A stretch of 19,082 bases of DNA from Dehalococcoidia bacterium (GTDB lineage Bacteria; Chloroflexota; Dehalococcoidia; GIF9; UBA5629), in contig JAFGLP010000044.1 in the NCBI GenBank assembly GCA_016927965.1, forward strand, positions 1 through 19,082, written 5' to 3'. This document shows positions 7,622-17,884 of this stretch, in pieces. Numbering within the stretch: the first letter of the stretch is position 1; every line of letters begins with the position of its first letter. The notes beneath the pieces were generated by a model that was given only the letters and a program-made list of their open reading frames with translations, was not told the origin of the DNA and made no database searches. The position numbers and the translations under genes are program-made.

Positions 7622-8958
7622 CAGCCAACGACCTGCTGATTAAAAACGTCCGCATTATCGACCCGGCTGGCAGTGTAGATGAAATGAGTGACATCCTCAT
7701 ATCAGATGGCTTAATAAAACAGACCGGCTTAAATTTAACAGCACGTGCTACTAAAACAATTGATGCCGCCGGACTGATTGCCTGTCCCGGGTTTATCGAT
7801 CTTCATTGCCATCTGCGACAACCCGGCCATGAACACAAAGAGACCATCGCCACCGGCGCATCGGCAGCATGTCACGGTGGATTTACCAGCATCTGCTGCA
7901 TGCCCAATACAAATCCACCCCTTGATAACGCTGCCGTAATACATTATGTAAAAAGTGTTGCCGCCATTGACGCGCCAAACATCAATATTTTACCAGTCGG
8001 CTGTATAACGAGAAACCGTTCCGGCAAGGAGCTTATCGATATGGCCGAGCTTTGCGAAGCGGGTTGCGTCGGTTTCAGCGATGACGGCAGCTCTGTTATT
8101 AATTCGCGGCTGATGCTGCTGGCAATGCAGACCTGTCAAAGCCTGGGACTGCCCGTAATCGAACATTGTGAAGATGCTGACCTGGCAGCAGACGGCCAAA
8201 TGAATGAGGGCTGGGTTTCAGCCAGGCTCGGCTTAGCTGGTATACCCGCAGCCGCTGAAGAGTCGATCGTCTCACGTGATATCGCTTTATGCGAGATGAC
8301 CGGCGCCAGATTGCACCTTACCCATATCAGTACCAGAGGCTCTGTAGATCTTATACGGACTGCAAAAAAGAAGGGGGTGCCGGTAACAGCCGATGTAACG
8401 CCGCATCATCTCACCTTGACTGAGGAGCGTGTTATCGGCAATAGGGACGGGATAGGAGTCTCACTTACTTACGATACTAATGCCAAGGTAAATCCCCCAC
8501 TGAGGACTGCTGCCGACATCGAAGCACTAATAACAGCGATAAATGACGGTACTCTGGACGCAATTGCTACCGACCATGCCCCACATCCCAGTGAAGATAA
8601 GCTGTGTGAATTCGATCTCGCCGCTTTCGGTATCTCCGGCTTTGAAACGGCTTTCGGCGCACTTATGACACTGGTACATTCCGATAAAATAAAGCTTCAT
8701 ACGCTTTTGGCATGCCTGACTTCACAGCCGGCAAAGATAATTAATTACACTAACGGTATTACAGGAGCTATCAAACAATCAGGCAAGGCTGATATTACTC
8801 TGCTTGATATCAATCGGCAGTGGACGGTCGAAACCGAGAATATGCTCTCACTTGGTAAAAATACGCCATATGCCGGTCAGCAATTTAAAGGATTGGTAGC
8901 GGCCACAATTCACAACGGAGTTATTTCATACAAAGATAACTCTATAAGGATTTCCTGA
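7618..8958 (+). CDS. pyrC: Dihydroorotase, class I
   Basis: This zinc enzyme cyclises carbamoyl aspartate to dihydroorotate. The amidohydrolase signature FIDLHCHLRQPG (59-70) supplies H63, H65 and R67. CMPNTNPPLD, VIEHCED, LHLTHIST, TADVTPHHLTLT and the terminal ATDHAPHPSEDK follow in the order expected of a class I dihydroorotase with an intact metal site. Length 446 is at the upper end of normal. The ATGA overlap with pyrB and a GGAGG site (7605-7609) ahead of the start show coupled translation. The TGA stop shares one base with the carA ATG. In some bacteria class I dihydroorotase forms a complex with the transcarbamoylase; their coupling here would fit that but does not prove it. Confidence 0.95.
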
Positions 8959-10067
8959 TGAACACTGCTAATTACAGTAAAGGCATCCTCGTACTGGAAG
9001 ATGGTACCTTTTTTGAAGGAACTCCCTTTGGCGCCCCGGTGACCAGTTCCGGTGAAATCGTATTTATCACCAGCATGACCGGCTATCAGGAAATGCTGAC
9101 TGACCCCTCATTTGCCGGCCAGATTGTTGTACCTACGTACCCGCTGATAGGCAATTATGGAATAAATACCGAAGATATTGAGTCCCGCAAGATACAGGTC
9201 CGGGGCTTTGTAGTAAGAGAGTACTGCCCTGCACCCAGCCACTGGCAGAACACACGTACACTCGATGATTACCTCAAAGCCAGCAATATCCCGGGGTTAA
9301 GCGGTATTGATACACGCTGCCTGACCAGACATCTAAGGTCCAGGGGCGTTATGATGGGCATTATGTCAGCACAATTGACTGTTGCCGAATCGTTGAAAGC
9401 GTTAAAGCAAATGCCGGCCTATGGCGCCACCGATTTTGTAAAAGTAGTGACCACTCCTGACAAATACTCCTGGACCGAAGAGGAAAAAGGGCAGGGCAGC
9501 TACCACATCGTCATTGTAGACATGGGATTACGCTACAACATAGCACGCATTCTCAGCCGATTGGGTTGCTCGCTGACTATCGTTCCTTGTTCAGCTTCAG
9601 CAGAAGAAATCCTTTCACTTAAGCCGCATGGTGTAGTTTTATCACCGGGACCGGGTGATCCGGCCTTGCTGGGATATATGATTGATACTATTAAAGGTCT
9701 GCTGGAAAAAGTGCCTATCATGGGTATCTGCCTTGGACACCAACTCATAGGCAAAGCATTCGGCGCAGAAACCTTTAAACTTAAATTCGGGCACCGCGGC
9801 GGCAATCATCCTGTCCGGGATATCGAAACGGGCAGGATCCATATAACAACTCAAAACCATGGATATGCCGCGGCCTCGGATATGCTGAAGGGAGGATTGG
9901 AGGTCAGCCACATAAACTTAAACGACAACACGGTTGAAGGCTTCAGGCATAAGGAATTACCCATTATCTCAATCCAATACCATTCGGAAGGGTCACCAGG
10001 GCCACAGGATAATATCTATATCTTTGAAAGATTCCTGGACATCATTCGTAAGAGGGAAAATAACTGA
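8958..10067 (+). CDS. carA: Carbamoyl phosphate synthase small (glutaminase) subunit
   Basis: CarA hydrolyses glutamine and passes ammonia to CarB. The CarA-specific N-terminal domain (about 8-140; GEIVFITSMTGYQEMLTDPS) is followed by a class I glutamine amidotransferase domain (about 183-365). The catalytic triad is C258 in GICLGHQ with H342 and E344 in YHSEGSPGP. Ser replaces the more usual Pro between the His and Glu, a variant known in intact homologues, so activity is expected. Length 369 is normal. The start has AAGGA at 8946-8950, seven bases away. It is the only glutaminase subunit in the window although two carB genes follow. The TGA stop is immediately followed by the ATG of the first carB. 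Confidence 0.96.
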   Translation: MNTANYSKGILVLEDGTFFEGTPFGAPVTSSGEIVFITSMTGYQEMLTDPSFAGQIVVPTYPLIGNYGINTEDIESRKIQVRGFVVREYCPAPSHWQNTRTLDDYLKASNIPGLSGIDTRCLTRHLRSRGVMMGIMSAQLTVAESLKALKQMPAYGATDFVKVVTTPDKYSWTEEEKGQGSYHIVIVDMGLRYNIARILSRLGCSLTIVPCSASAEEILSLKPHGVVLSPGPGDPALLGYMIDTIKGLLEKVPIMGICLGHQLIGKAFGAETFKLKFGHRGGNHPVRDIETGRIHITTQNHGYAAASDMLKGGLEVSHINLNDNTVEGFRHKELPIISIQYHSEGSPGPQDNIYIFERFLDIIRKRENN

Positions 10068-13000
10068 ATGTTCAAACCATCTAAGGTTCTGGTTATCGGA
10101 TCAGGCCCTATCATCATCGGCCAGGCTGCAGAATTTGATTACGCCGGCACGCAGGCCTGCAAGTCCCTTCGTGAAGAAGACATCGTCACCGTACTGGTCA
10201 ACTCTAATCCGGCAACCATCATGACCGACCGGGGAATTGCAGACATTGTTTACATAGAACCTCTAACTGCGGAGGTCATAGCCAGGATTATTGAGCGAGA
10301 AAGACCTGACGGATTACTGCCGACATTGGGCGGGCAGACAGGCTTGAATCTGGCCGTGGAACTGGCCGATGGAGGCATCCTGGATAAATATAATGTACGT
10401 CTGCTGGGAACCTCTCTTGAAAGCATTAAGCAAGCGGAGGAACGCTCGCTATTTAAAAAGCTGATTCAGGATATCGGAGAACCCATCCCTGAAAGCATAA
10501 CAGTCAATACTGTAGATGAAGCGATCAAATTCTCCGATAAAATAGGCTTACCTCTCATAATACGCCCGTCATTTACGCTGGGAGGCACTGGGGGTGGCAT
10601 CGCCCGCACAATGGAAGACCTCAAGGCTTTCACAGCCAGCGGACTCAGCCAGAGCCTGACGCATCAAGTACTTGTAGAACAATGTTTATTTGGGTGGAAG
10701 GAGCTGGAATACGAGGTAATGCGCGATGCCGCTGATAATTGCATCACTATCTGTAACATGGAGAACATCGACCCGATGGGTATACATACCGGCGATAGTA
10801 TTGTGGTCGCTCCCAGTCAAACGCTGACCGATAAAGAATACCAGATGCTAAGGTCCGCCAGTCTGAAAATTATCCGGGCTTTGAAGATAGAGGGTGGCTG
10901 CAACGTTCAGTTTGCCCTGACACCCGGTCCGGTGGTAGCCAGGAAATGGGCCCCCGACCAATTGAACATTAAGAAAAGCCAATACTATATTATTGAAGTT
11001 AACCCGCGCGTAAGCCGTAGTTCGGCGCTGGCAAGTAAGGCAACCGGCTATCCTATTGCCCGAGTTGCCGCCAAGATCGCCGCCGGGAAGAGTCTGGACG
11101 AGATACCAAATAAGGTGACAGGAAAAACTATGGCGGCCTTCGAACCTGCTCTGGATTATTGCGTGGTTAAAATACCCAGATGGCCCTTCGATAAATTTAC
11201 ATCCGGCGACCGTACGCTGGGAAGTCAAATGAAAGCTACCGGCGAGGTCATGGCCATAGACCGCTGCTTCGAGGCAGCCCTTCAGAAAGCGGTACGATCA
11301 CTGGAATTCGGTAAAAAATCGCTTTTGTGGGAAGATAAAAACTGGGGAAAAGACGGCAGCCTGGACTCCCTGCCGCTGCATGCCAATGACCTTCGCTTAT
11401 GGGCAATCATGTCAGCCCTTAGAAGAGGAACAAATGTAGAAGAATTATCAGCACACACGGGTATAGATCCATGGTTTATCAATAAAGCCTCAAATATAAT
11501 CGAAATGGAAAAGCGTCTGCTTTCCGAACCATTGGGACGTGATCTTTTATGGCAGGCCAAAAGGTTGGGCTTCTCCGATACACAGATCGGCACACTGGCC
11601 GACCGCCTGCCTGAACAGGTAAGAGAACAGCGAAACGAGATGCAGATCAAGCCCGTATATAAAATGGTTGATACATGTGCCGCTGAGTTCGATGCAGAAA
11701 CACCGTACTTTTACAGCACGTATGAAAAAGAAAACGAGGCTGAGCCCATCGATGATAATAAAGCCCTGGTTATAGGCAGCGGACCTATCCGCATAGGCCA
11801 GGGAATTGAGTTCGATTATTGCAGCGTACATTCGGCCTGGGCCTTGCAGGAAGCAGGCTATAAAAGCATCATTATCAACTCTAATCCGGAGACCGTCTCT
11901 ACCGACTTCGATACAAGTAACAGGCTCTATTTCGAATCACTGGACGAAGAGAGCGTCAAAAATATAATCGAAAATGAGTCTTACGTGAGCAACCGCTACA
12001 TCAACTGTCCCTCTATTATTCAGTTCGGCGGGCAGACAGCTGTAAACCTGGCAGAGCCCCTTTCTGTGAGCGGTTTGTCGATTATCGGGTCGAGCGCTGA
12101 AGCCATCGACCTGGCTGAAGACCGCCGCCGCTTCGAGGATTTTTTAAACGGACTTGGCATACCGCAACCACCTGGCGCCGGCGTCACCTCCTTAAAAGAA
12201 GCAATTAGTACGGCCAATATATTGAAATATCCCGTACTTGTGCGGCCAAGCTATGTACTGGGCGGTCATGCTATGGAAATAGTCAACAATGACGAGGAGC
12301 TATCAAAATATATGGGGCGTGCACTCGAAATTGATAACAAGCGCCCCATCCTGATAGACAAGTATTTTGAAGGCAAAGAAGTGGAAGTCGATGCCATCTG
12401 TGACGGCGATGATGTACTGATACCCGGCGTTATGGAACATATTGAGCGTGCAGGCGTACACAGCGGCGATTCTATTGCCGTATATCCGGGATTGAATCTA
12501 ACCACCATGGAAGTCGATACGCTCGTGGATTATGCCATCAGGATGGCACTCGGACTTAAAGTGCGCGGCCTGATGAATGTTCAATTCGTTATTATGCCCG
12601 GGGAGCACAATACAGAGTCATCGGTATATGTGCTGGAGGTTAACCCGCGCGCCAGCCGGACTATACCTTTTATATCAAAAGTCACAGGGATACCCATGGT
12701 GCGTCTGGCAACCAAGGTCATGCTGGGCATCAGCTTAAAGAAACAGGGATACAGCACCGGCCTTTATAAGAAAAGCCGCCTAGTCGGCATAAAAGCTCCT
12801 GTATTTTCCATGGCAAAGCTAACCGGCGTCGATACCTATTTGGGACCAGAGATGAAGTCCACCGGCGAGGTTATGGGAATAGACCACAATTTCGAAGGCG
12901 CCATGGTCAAAGCACTTATGGCTGCCGGCCTTAACCTCCCTCTGACCGGACATATTTTATTCAGTATTGCTGACAAAAATAAAAAGGAAGCCTTACCCAT

Positions 13001-13343
13001 CATTAAAGGATTTCATTCCCTCGGTTACCAGCTATATGCCACCGAGGGGACTGCCGCATTGATTGAGAATAATGGCATGAAAGTAATTGCCATACAGAAA
13101 AAGCTCGGGCAGGGCGATCCCAATATCCTGGACCTCGTGAACAGCGGTACTATTACCGGTATTGTCAATACAATTACCGGAGGACGTGTGGCATTACAGG
13201 ACGGCTTCCAGATACGTAGGGCCGCTGTTGAGAGACGTATACCCTGCTTTACCTCACTGGATACTGCCAGAGCGGCTTTAAAAGCATTAACGCGCGGCAA
13301 AGGTATATATAATGTTAAGCCGATGCATGAGTACCTGAGCTGA
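10068..13343 (+). CDS. carB: Carbamoyl phosphate synthase large subunit, first copy (Firmicute-like type)
   Basis: CarB makes carbamoyl phosphate from bicarbonate, ammonia and two ATP. Both synthetase halves look intact. The first has R126, R166 and [10 protein letters not shown] (310-319); the second has VRPSYVLGG (725-733) and EVNPRASRT (857-865). The linker motif [13 protein letters not shown] (529-541) is present. The C-terminal allosteric domain (about 960-1091; [25 protein letters not shown]) resembles Bacillus-type CarB more than the proteobacterial type. At 1091 residues it is longer than usual. About 14 extra residues lie at roughly 285-304, between NVQFAL and the ATP-site strand, and smaller additions lie near 636-648 and 845-852. 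The ATG directly follows the carA stop; GAGGG at 10052-10056 is the ribosome site. It is the likely direct partner of CarA. Confidence 0.95.
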   Translation: MFKPSKVLVIGSGPIIIGQAAEFDYAGTQACKSLREEDIVTVLVNSNPATIMTDRGIADIVYIEPLTAEVIARIIERERPDGLLPTLGGQTGLNLAVELADGGILDKYNVRLLGTSLESIKQAEERSLFKKLIQDIGEPIPESITVNTVDEAIKFSDKIGLPLIIRPSFTLGGTGGGIARTMEDLKAFTASGLSQSLTHQVLVEQCLFGWKELEYEVMRDAADNCITICNMENIDPMGIHTGDSIVVAPSQTLTDKEYQMLRSASLKIIRALKIEGGCNVQFALTPGPVVARKWAPDQLNIKKSQYYIIEVNPRVSRSSALASKATGYPIARVAAKIAAGKSLDEIPNKVTGKTMAAFEPALDYCVVKIPRWPFDKFTSGDRTLGSQMKATGEVMAIDRCFEAALQKAVRSLEFGKKSLLWEDKNWGKDGSLDSLPLHANDLRLWAIMSALRRGTNVEELSAHTGIDPWFINKASNIIEMEKRLLSEPLGRDLLWQAKRLGFSDTQIGTLADRLPEQVREQRNEMQIKPVYKMVDTCAAEFDAETPYFYSTYEKENEAEPIDDNKALVIGSGPIRIGQGIEFDYCSVHSAWALQEAGYKSIIINSNPETVSTDFDTSNRLYFESLDEESVKNIIENESYVSNRYINCPSIIQFGGQTAVNLAEPLSVSGLSIIGSSAEAIDLAEDRRRFEDFLNGLGIPQPPGAGVTSLKEAISTANILKYPVLVRPSYVLGGHAMEIVNNDEELSKYMGRALEIDNKRPILIDKYFEGKEVEVDAICDGDDVLIPGVMEHIERAGVHSGDSIAVYPGLNLTTMEVDTLVDYAIRMALGLKVRGLMNVQFVIMPGEHNTESSVYVLEVNPRASRTIPFISKVTGIPMVRLATKVMLGISLKKQGYSTGLYKKSRLVGIKAPVFSMAKLTGVDTYLGPEMKSTGEVMGIDHNFEGAMVKALMAAGLNLPLTGHILFSIADKNKKEALPIIKGFHSLGYQLYATEGTAALIENNGMKVIAIQKKLGQGDPNILDLVNSGTITGIVNTITGGRVALQDGFQIRRAAVERRIPCFTSLDTARAALKALTRGKGIYNVKPMHEYLS

Positions 13344-13369
13344 CGTAAATTTATTGATGGAGGATCGAA

Positions 13370-16300
13370 TTGCCCAAGCGAAAAGATATTAAGAAAATCA
13401 TGATCATAGGTTCAGGGCCTATTATTATTGGGCAGGCATGCGAATTCGATTACTCGGGAACACAGGCATGTAAAGCATTAAAAGAACTGGGCTATGAGAT
13501 AGTTCTCGTCAACTCCAACCCGGCCACAATAATGACTGACCCGGGAATGGCAGACATTACCTATATTGAACCACTCACTGTGGAAGCCATGGAAAAAATC
13601 ATTGAGAAAGAAAGGCCGGATGCGCTGCTGCCTAACCTCGGCGGCCAATCAGGCCTTAATCTCAGCTCTGAATTAGCTACTGCAGGGATACTCTCTAAAT
13701 ACAATGTGGAAGTAATCGGCGTCGATATTGACGCGATCCGCAGCGGGGAAGACCGTATAGCCTTTAAGGAAACGATGAACCGGCTTGGCATCGAAATGCC
13801 TCAAAGCGAAGCTGTCTATTCTATTGAAGATGCTGAAAAAGCGGCAGCTTCACTCGGCTACCCGGTTGTAGTCAGACCAGCCTATACTATGGGAGGTACA
13901 GGCGGAGGCCTTGTCTATAATATTGAGGAGTTGCGAATAGTGGGAGGAAGGGGACTGGCGGCAAGCCTGATAAACCAGGTACTCATCGAAGAATCGGTGG
14001 TAGGCTGGGAAGAGCTCGAACTGGAAGTCGTACGCGATTCAAAAAACCAGATGATCACTGTTTGCTTTATCGAAAACGTGGATGCCATGGGAGTACATAC
14101 CGGTGACTCCTACTGTGTTGCCCCCATGCTGACAATCGATCCTCAACTGCAAAAAAGGCTGCAGGATTACTCTTATAAAATCGTTGAAGCCATACGTGTT
14201 ATCGGAGGCACAAACATTCAATTTGCTCACGACCCCAAAACAGGGCGTGTGGTTGTTATAGAGATTAACCCGAGGACATCCCGCTCATCCGCCCTAGCCT
14301 CTAAAGCCACGGGGTTTCCCATCGCCCTTATCTCATCCAAGCTGGCAGCCGGGCTGACACTCGATGAAATTCCATACTGGCGTGACGGAACACTGGATAA
14401 ATATACTCCTTCCGGTGAATACGTGGTAGTTAAGTTTGCCCGCTGGGCGTTTGAAAAATTCAAGGATGCAGAGGACAAGCTCGGTACTCAGATGCGCGCT
14501 GTCGGGGAAGTGATGAGCATCGGAAAAAATTATAAGGAAGCCCTTCAGAAATCTATCCGTTCGTTGGAAACCGGCCGCTACGGATTGGGATTTGCTAAAG
14601 ACTTTCATAATAAATCCCTGGATGAACTGCTGCTGATGCTCAAAGAGCCAGCCAGCGAACGTCAGTTTATTATGTACGAAGCATTACGCAAGGGAGCAAA
14701 TGTCCAGCAATTATATGAGAAGACGTACATTAAGCCATGGTTTATCCAACAAATGAAAGAACTGGTCGAGGCCGAAGAGGAAATACTGTCGTTCAAAGGC
14801 AAAACACTGCCCGACGATATTTTCCGCAAGGCCAAAAAAGACGGCTTCGCCGACAAATATCTGTCAAAATTGCTGGACATTCCAGAGAAAGAAATACGGA
14901 AAAGGCGCCTTTCCCTTAAAATGGATGAAGCATGGGAGCCGGTCCCGGTCAGCGGCGTAGAAAATGCCGCCTACTATTTTTCCACCTATAATGCCCCGGA
15001 CAAGACATCCAGCAGCAATAAGAAGAAGATAATGGTGCTGGGAGGGGGGCCCAACCGCATCGGACAGGGTATCGAGTTTGACTACTGCTGCGTACACGCT
15101 GCATTTGCTCTCCGTGCGGAAGGCTATGAAACGATCATGGTCAACTGCAATCCTGAGACCGTATCGACAGACTACGATACCTCGGACAAGCTTTACTTCG
15201 AGCCCCTTACCGTGGAAGACGTTCTTTCTATTTATGAAAAAGAGAAACCCGATGGAATTATCGTTCAGTTCGGAGGCCAGACTCCTCTCAATATCGCCGG
15301 AGAACTTAGTGAGGCCGGCGTTAAAATTTTAGGTACCTCCCCCGAGATAATAGACCTTGCTGAGGATCGAGGGCGGTTCCGCGATATGATGATCGAGATG
15401 AACATTCCCATGCCGGCATCTGGCATGGCCGTTAATATCGATGACGCGCTTAAAGTTGCCGGCCAGATCGGCTATCCGCTGATGGTACGGCCTTCTTATG
15501 TACTCGGGGGACGCGGGATGCAGGTTGTACATGATGAGGATATGCTGCGTGAATACGTGAGGGCTGCGGTAGGAGTGACTCCTGATAGGCCCATTCTGAT
15601 AGACAAATTCCTGGAAAACGCCATTGAGGCCGAAGCTGATGCCATAGCAGATGGAACAGACACAGTAGTGCCGGCCATCATGGAACATATTGAGCTGGCC
15701 GGTATACATTCGGGAGACTCTGCCTGTGTCATACCACCCGTGTCTATTGCAAAAAAACATCTTGCTACTATAAATGAATATACCAGTAAAATAGCCCGGG
15801 AATTAAATGTAGTCGGACTAATGAACATGCAGTATGCCATCGCCAAGGATGTAGTCTACGTATTGGAGGCCAATCCCAGGGCATCCCGCACAGTTCCCCT
15901 GGTTTCAAAGGTCTGCAATATTTCCATGGCACGTATTGCCACGCAGATTATGCTGGGTAACAAAATAGCTTCTCTAAATATAAAACAGAAAGCCATTCCG
16001 CACTTTGGTGTAAAGGAAGCTGTTTTTCCCTTTAACATGTTCCCGGAAGTAGATCCTTTACTGGGCCCGGAGATGCGTTCCACCGGTGAAGTGTTGGGAA
16101 TGGCCGATTCATTTGGACTTGCTTTTTTCAAAGCCCAGGAAGCTGCCAAACAACGTTTGCCCGACAAAGGGACAGTGTTGCTAAGCCTGCTAAGCAAAGA
16201 CATGCCTTATGCATATGATATCGCTGAGCAATTTGCACAACTGGGATTTAATATCAAGGCCACCCGGGGTACGCACGAGTTCCTTGCCCAACATGGCATT

Positions 16301-16570
16301 ACTTCAGAAATTATCAATAAGCAGTATGAAGGAAGACCTGATATCGTTGATGGAATTAAAAACCGGGAAATCCAACTGGTAATCAATACCCCCAGCGGAA
16401 AACTGAGCAAGTATGACGATTCTTATATACGCAAAGCAGCCATTAAATATAAAGTTACTTACATAACTTCATTGCCGGCAGCAGCTGCAGCAGCTAAAGG
16501 TATTGCAGCCTACCGGTTGAAAAAACCTGATGTAAAATCGTTGCAAAATTATCACGCAGATATAAAATGA
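13370..16570 (+). CDS. carB: Carbamoyl phosphate synthase large subunit, second divergent copy
   Basis: This is a complete second CarB of 1066 residues, starting at TTG 13370 with GGAGG (13359-13363) six bases upstream, 26 bases after the first copy. Its opening [20 protein letters not shown] matches the proteobacterial type. Catalytic residues are kept: R129, R169, EINPRTSRSS (298-307), VRPSYVLGG (706-714) and EANPRASRT (833-841). It differs from copy one throughout and lacks its insertions. It has no DTCAAEF motif in the central linker, reading EPVPVSGVENAAYYFSTY instead (523-540). Its allosteric domain (about 935-1066) reads KATRGTHEF and YEGRPDIVDGIKN, like proteobacterial CarB, with Pro1008 where E. 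coli has a Thr in the nucleotide site. An isoform with different regulation, or an acquired gene, is the likely explanation; which partner it uses is unknown. Confidence 0.93.
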   Translation: MPKRKDIKKIMIIGSGPIIIGQACEFDYSGTQACKALKELGYEIVLVNSNPATIMTDPGMADITYIEPLTVEAMEKIIEKERPDALLPNLGGQSGLNLSSELATAGILSKYNVEVIGVDIDAIRSGEDRIAFKETMNRLGIEMPQSEAVYSIEDAEKAAASLGYPVVVRPAYTMGGTGGGLVYNIEELRIVGGRGLAASLINQVLIEESVVGWEELELEVVRDSKNQMITVCFIENVDAMGVHTGDSYCVAPMLTIDPQLQKRLQDYSYKIVEAIRVIGGTNIQFAHDPKTGRVVVIEINPRTSRSSALASKATGFPIALISSKLAAGLTLDEIPYWRDGTLDKYTPSGEYVVVKFARWAFEKFKDAEDKLGTQMRAVGEVMSIGKNYKEALQKSIRSLETGRYGLGFAKDFHNKSLDELLLMLKEPASERQFIMYEALRKGANVQQLYEKTYIKPWFIQQMKELVEAEEEILSFKGKTLPDDIFRKAKKDGFADKYLSKLLDIPEKEIRKRRLSLKMDEAWEPVPVSGVENAAYYFSTYNAPDKTSSSNKKKIMVLGGGPNRIGQGIEFDYCCVHAAFALRAEGYETIMVNCNPETVSTDYDTSDKLYFEPLTVEDVLSIYEKEKPDGIIVQFGGQTPLNIAGELSEAGVKILGTSPEIIDLAEDRGRFRDMMIEMNIPMPASGMAVNIDDALKVAGQIGYPLMVRPSYVLGGRGMQVVHDEDMLREYVRAAVGVTPDRPILIDKFLENAIEAEADAIADGTDTVVPAIMEHIELAGIHSGDSACVIPPVSIAKKHLATINEYTSKIARELNVVGLMNMQYAIAKDVVYVLEANPRASRTVPLVSKVCNISMARIATQIMLGNKIASLNIKQKAIPHFGVKEAVFPFNMFPEVDPLLGPEMRSTGEVLGMADSFGLAFFKAQEAAKQRLPDKGTVLLSLLSKDMPYAYDIAEQFAQLGFNIKATRGTHEFLAQHGITSEIINKQYEGRPDIVDGIKNREIQLVINTPSGKLSKYDDSYIRKAAIKYKVTYITSLPAAAAAAKGIAAYRLKKPDVKSLQNYHADIK

Positions 16571-16584
16571 GCAGGCGGTATTGA

Positions 16585-17436
16585 TTGAGACAGGTCACAG
16601 CAAAGGTCATCTCAAACAACCTGCTGTTATGCTGCCCGGGCAGCCGATATTATTTGATGCGAGTCCGGGCACCTGAAATAGCAGTAGCATGCAGGCCCGG
16701 TCAATTTATTATGCTGAAATGTGGGGCGGACACATTGCTGCGCCGTCCTATCAGCATTAATTCCGTTATAGATAACACCGACATAGAGTTGCTGTATGCT
16801 GTACCTGATGATGATATCACCAATAACTACAGTAGCCGGCAAAAAGGAGCAATGCGATCAGTTTTATCTACAGGGGCAGGAACACGTTGGCTTTCCGGGA
16901 TAACGGAAAATTCCGATATAAGTTTACTAGGCCCTTTGGGAAACGGGTTCACTGTCGCCGCTCCGGCTAATAGACTATTGCTAATAGCCGGAGGCATAGG
17001 CATCGCCCCTCTGAAATTTCTTGCTATAGATAGTATTAATAAAGGTAAAAACGTTATACTATTAATTGGGGCACGTTCAGCGGCAGGCATATTACCACAG
17101 GAGATGTTGCCGCACTCCATTGAAACACTCATAGCTACCGAGGATGGCAGCCTTGGCAAACATGGAAGAATATTGGACTTTGTGGAAGAATATGTCAATC
17201 ACGTAGATCAAATTTTTGCCTGCGGGCCACAGGCAATGTATCATGCATTGTATGTTCAGATGAATAATTGGCCTGCGAAGAAACCCGTCCAGCTATCGCT
17301 TGAAGTGCGAATGGGATGTGGGATTGGAATCTGCAACTCTTGCAGTATTAAAACAAAGCAAGGCATGAAAAGAATCTGCAAAGAAGGCCCAGTCTTCGAT
17401 ATTGGAGATATAATATGGCAGGAGGTTAGAATATGA
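16585..17436 (+). CDS. pyrK: Dihydroorotate dehydrogenase B electron transfer subunit
   Basis: PyrK carries FAD and a [2Fe-2S] cluster and passes electrons from dihydroorotate oxidation in PyrD to NAD+. The FAD motif LLRRPISI is at 51-58 and the nucleotide motif IAGGIGIAPLKFL at 134-146. The cluster ligands are C245, C250, C253 and C265 in the pattern C-x4-C-x2-C-x11-C, as in PyrK. About 20 extra residues (74-93, VPDDDITNNYSSRQKGAM) are inserted before the GAGTRWLSG segment of the FAD domain. The start is TTG 16585, with GGCGG (16574-16578) as a poor ribosome site, 14 bases after the second carB; coupling to that gene is likely. No pyrD follows. PyrK-like subunits also serve other flavoenzymes, but the operon context makes pyrimidine synthesis the natural role. 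Confidence 0.9.
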   Translation: MRQVTAKVISNNLLLCCPGSRYYLMRVRAPEIAVACRPGQFIMLKCGADTLLRRPISINSVIDNTDIELLYAVPDDDITNNYSSRQKGAMRSVLSTGAGTRWLSGITENSDISLLGPLGNGFTVAAPANRLLLIAGGIGIAPLKFLAIDSINKGKNVILLIGARSAAGILPQEMLPHSIETLIATEDGSLGKHGRILDFVEEYVNHVDQIFACGPQAMYHALYVQMNNWPAKKPVQLSLEVRMGCGIGICNSCSIKTKQGMKRICKEGPVFDIGDIIWQEVRI

Positions 17437-17852
17437 CTGTAGCATGCAAGAGAATTCAAATAGGGACCCATGGCCAGGGTGAGATGATTAATGCTACCGC
17501 TGAAATCACCAGGGAAGTCAGTAATTCAGGCGTCAACAGCGGCACAGTTACAGTATTCATACCGGGATCAACAGCCGGTGTTACTACGATTGAGTATGAA
17601 CCCGGGCTTATATCTGATATGAAAGCCATGTGGGACAGGGAAGTCCCTTCAAATATCAATTATGAGCATGATAAAGCATGGGGAGACGGCAACGGCCATT
17701 CGCATATACGCGCCTCTCTTCTGGGACCTTCAATCACTATACCATTCGTAAACAAGCGTTTAACACTGGGTACATGGCAACAAATTGTCATTATTGATTT
17801 CGATGTTCGTTCGAGGTCCAGAGAAATTATCCTGCAAATTATGGGAGAATAG
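17433..17852 (+). CDS. YjbQ family (UPF0047) protein
   Basis: The 139-residue protein is a complete UPF0047/YjbQ member. It has the conserved STAGVTTIEYEPGL stretch (46-59) and the block YEHDKAWGDGNGHSHIRASL (77-96). The end of the block and IPFVNKRLTLGTWQQIVIIDFD (103-124) complete the family pattern. The His/Asp residues H79, D80, D85, H89 and H91 form the presumed active-site pocket of this trimeric family. Members can give weak thiamine phosphate synthase activity, but the physiological role is not settled. An ATGA overlap with pyrK and GGAGG (17421-17425) seven bases upstream make it the last clear gene of the pyrimidine operon. Its link to pyrimidines is unknown. Confidence 0.9.
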   Translation: MTVACKRIQIGTHGQGEMINATAEITREVSNSGVNSGTVTVFIPGSTAGVTTIEYEPGLISDMKAMWDREVPSNINYEHDKAWGDGNGHSHIRASLLGPSITIPFVNKRLTLGTWQQIVIIDFDVRSRSREIILQIMGE

Positions 17853-17884
17853 TCTCCATGTATTCTCTTGCATAGGAGGTTATC

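Noticed and set aside
9981..9998. CarA active site reading HSE instead of HPE, first taken as a defect
   Set aside because: The catalytic His and Glu are both kept and the Ser variant occurs in intact CarA proteins.
10848..11650. Minus-strand frames of 120-126 codons inside the first carB
   Set aside because: They are shadows of a conserved gene with strong codon bias; none resembles a known protein.
15329..15846. Minus-strand frames inside the second carB
   Set aside because: These too are shadows of conserved ATP-grasp coding sequence, with no ribosome site.
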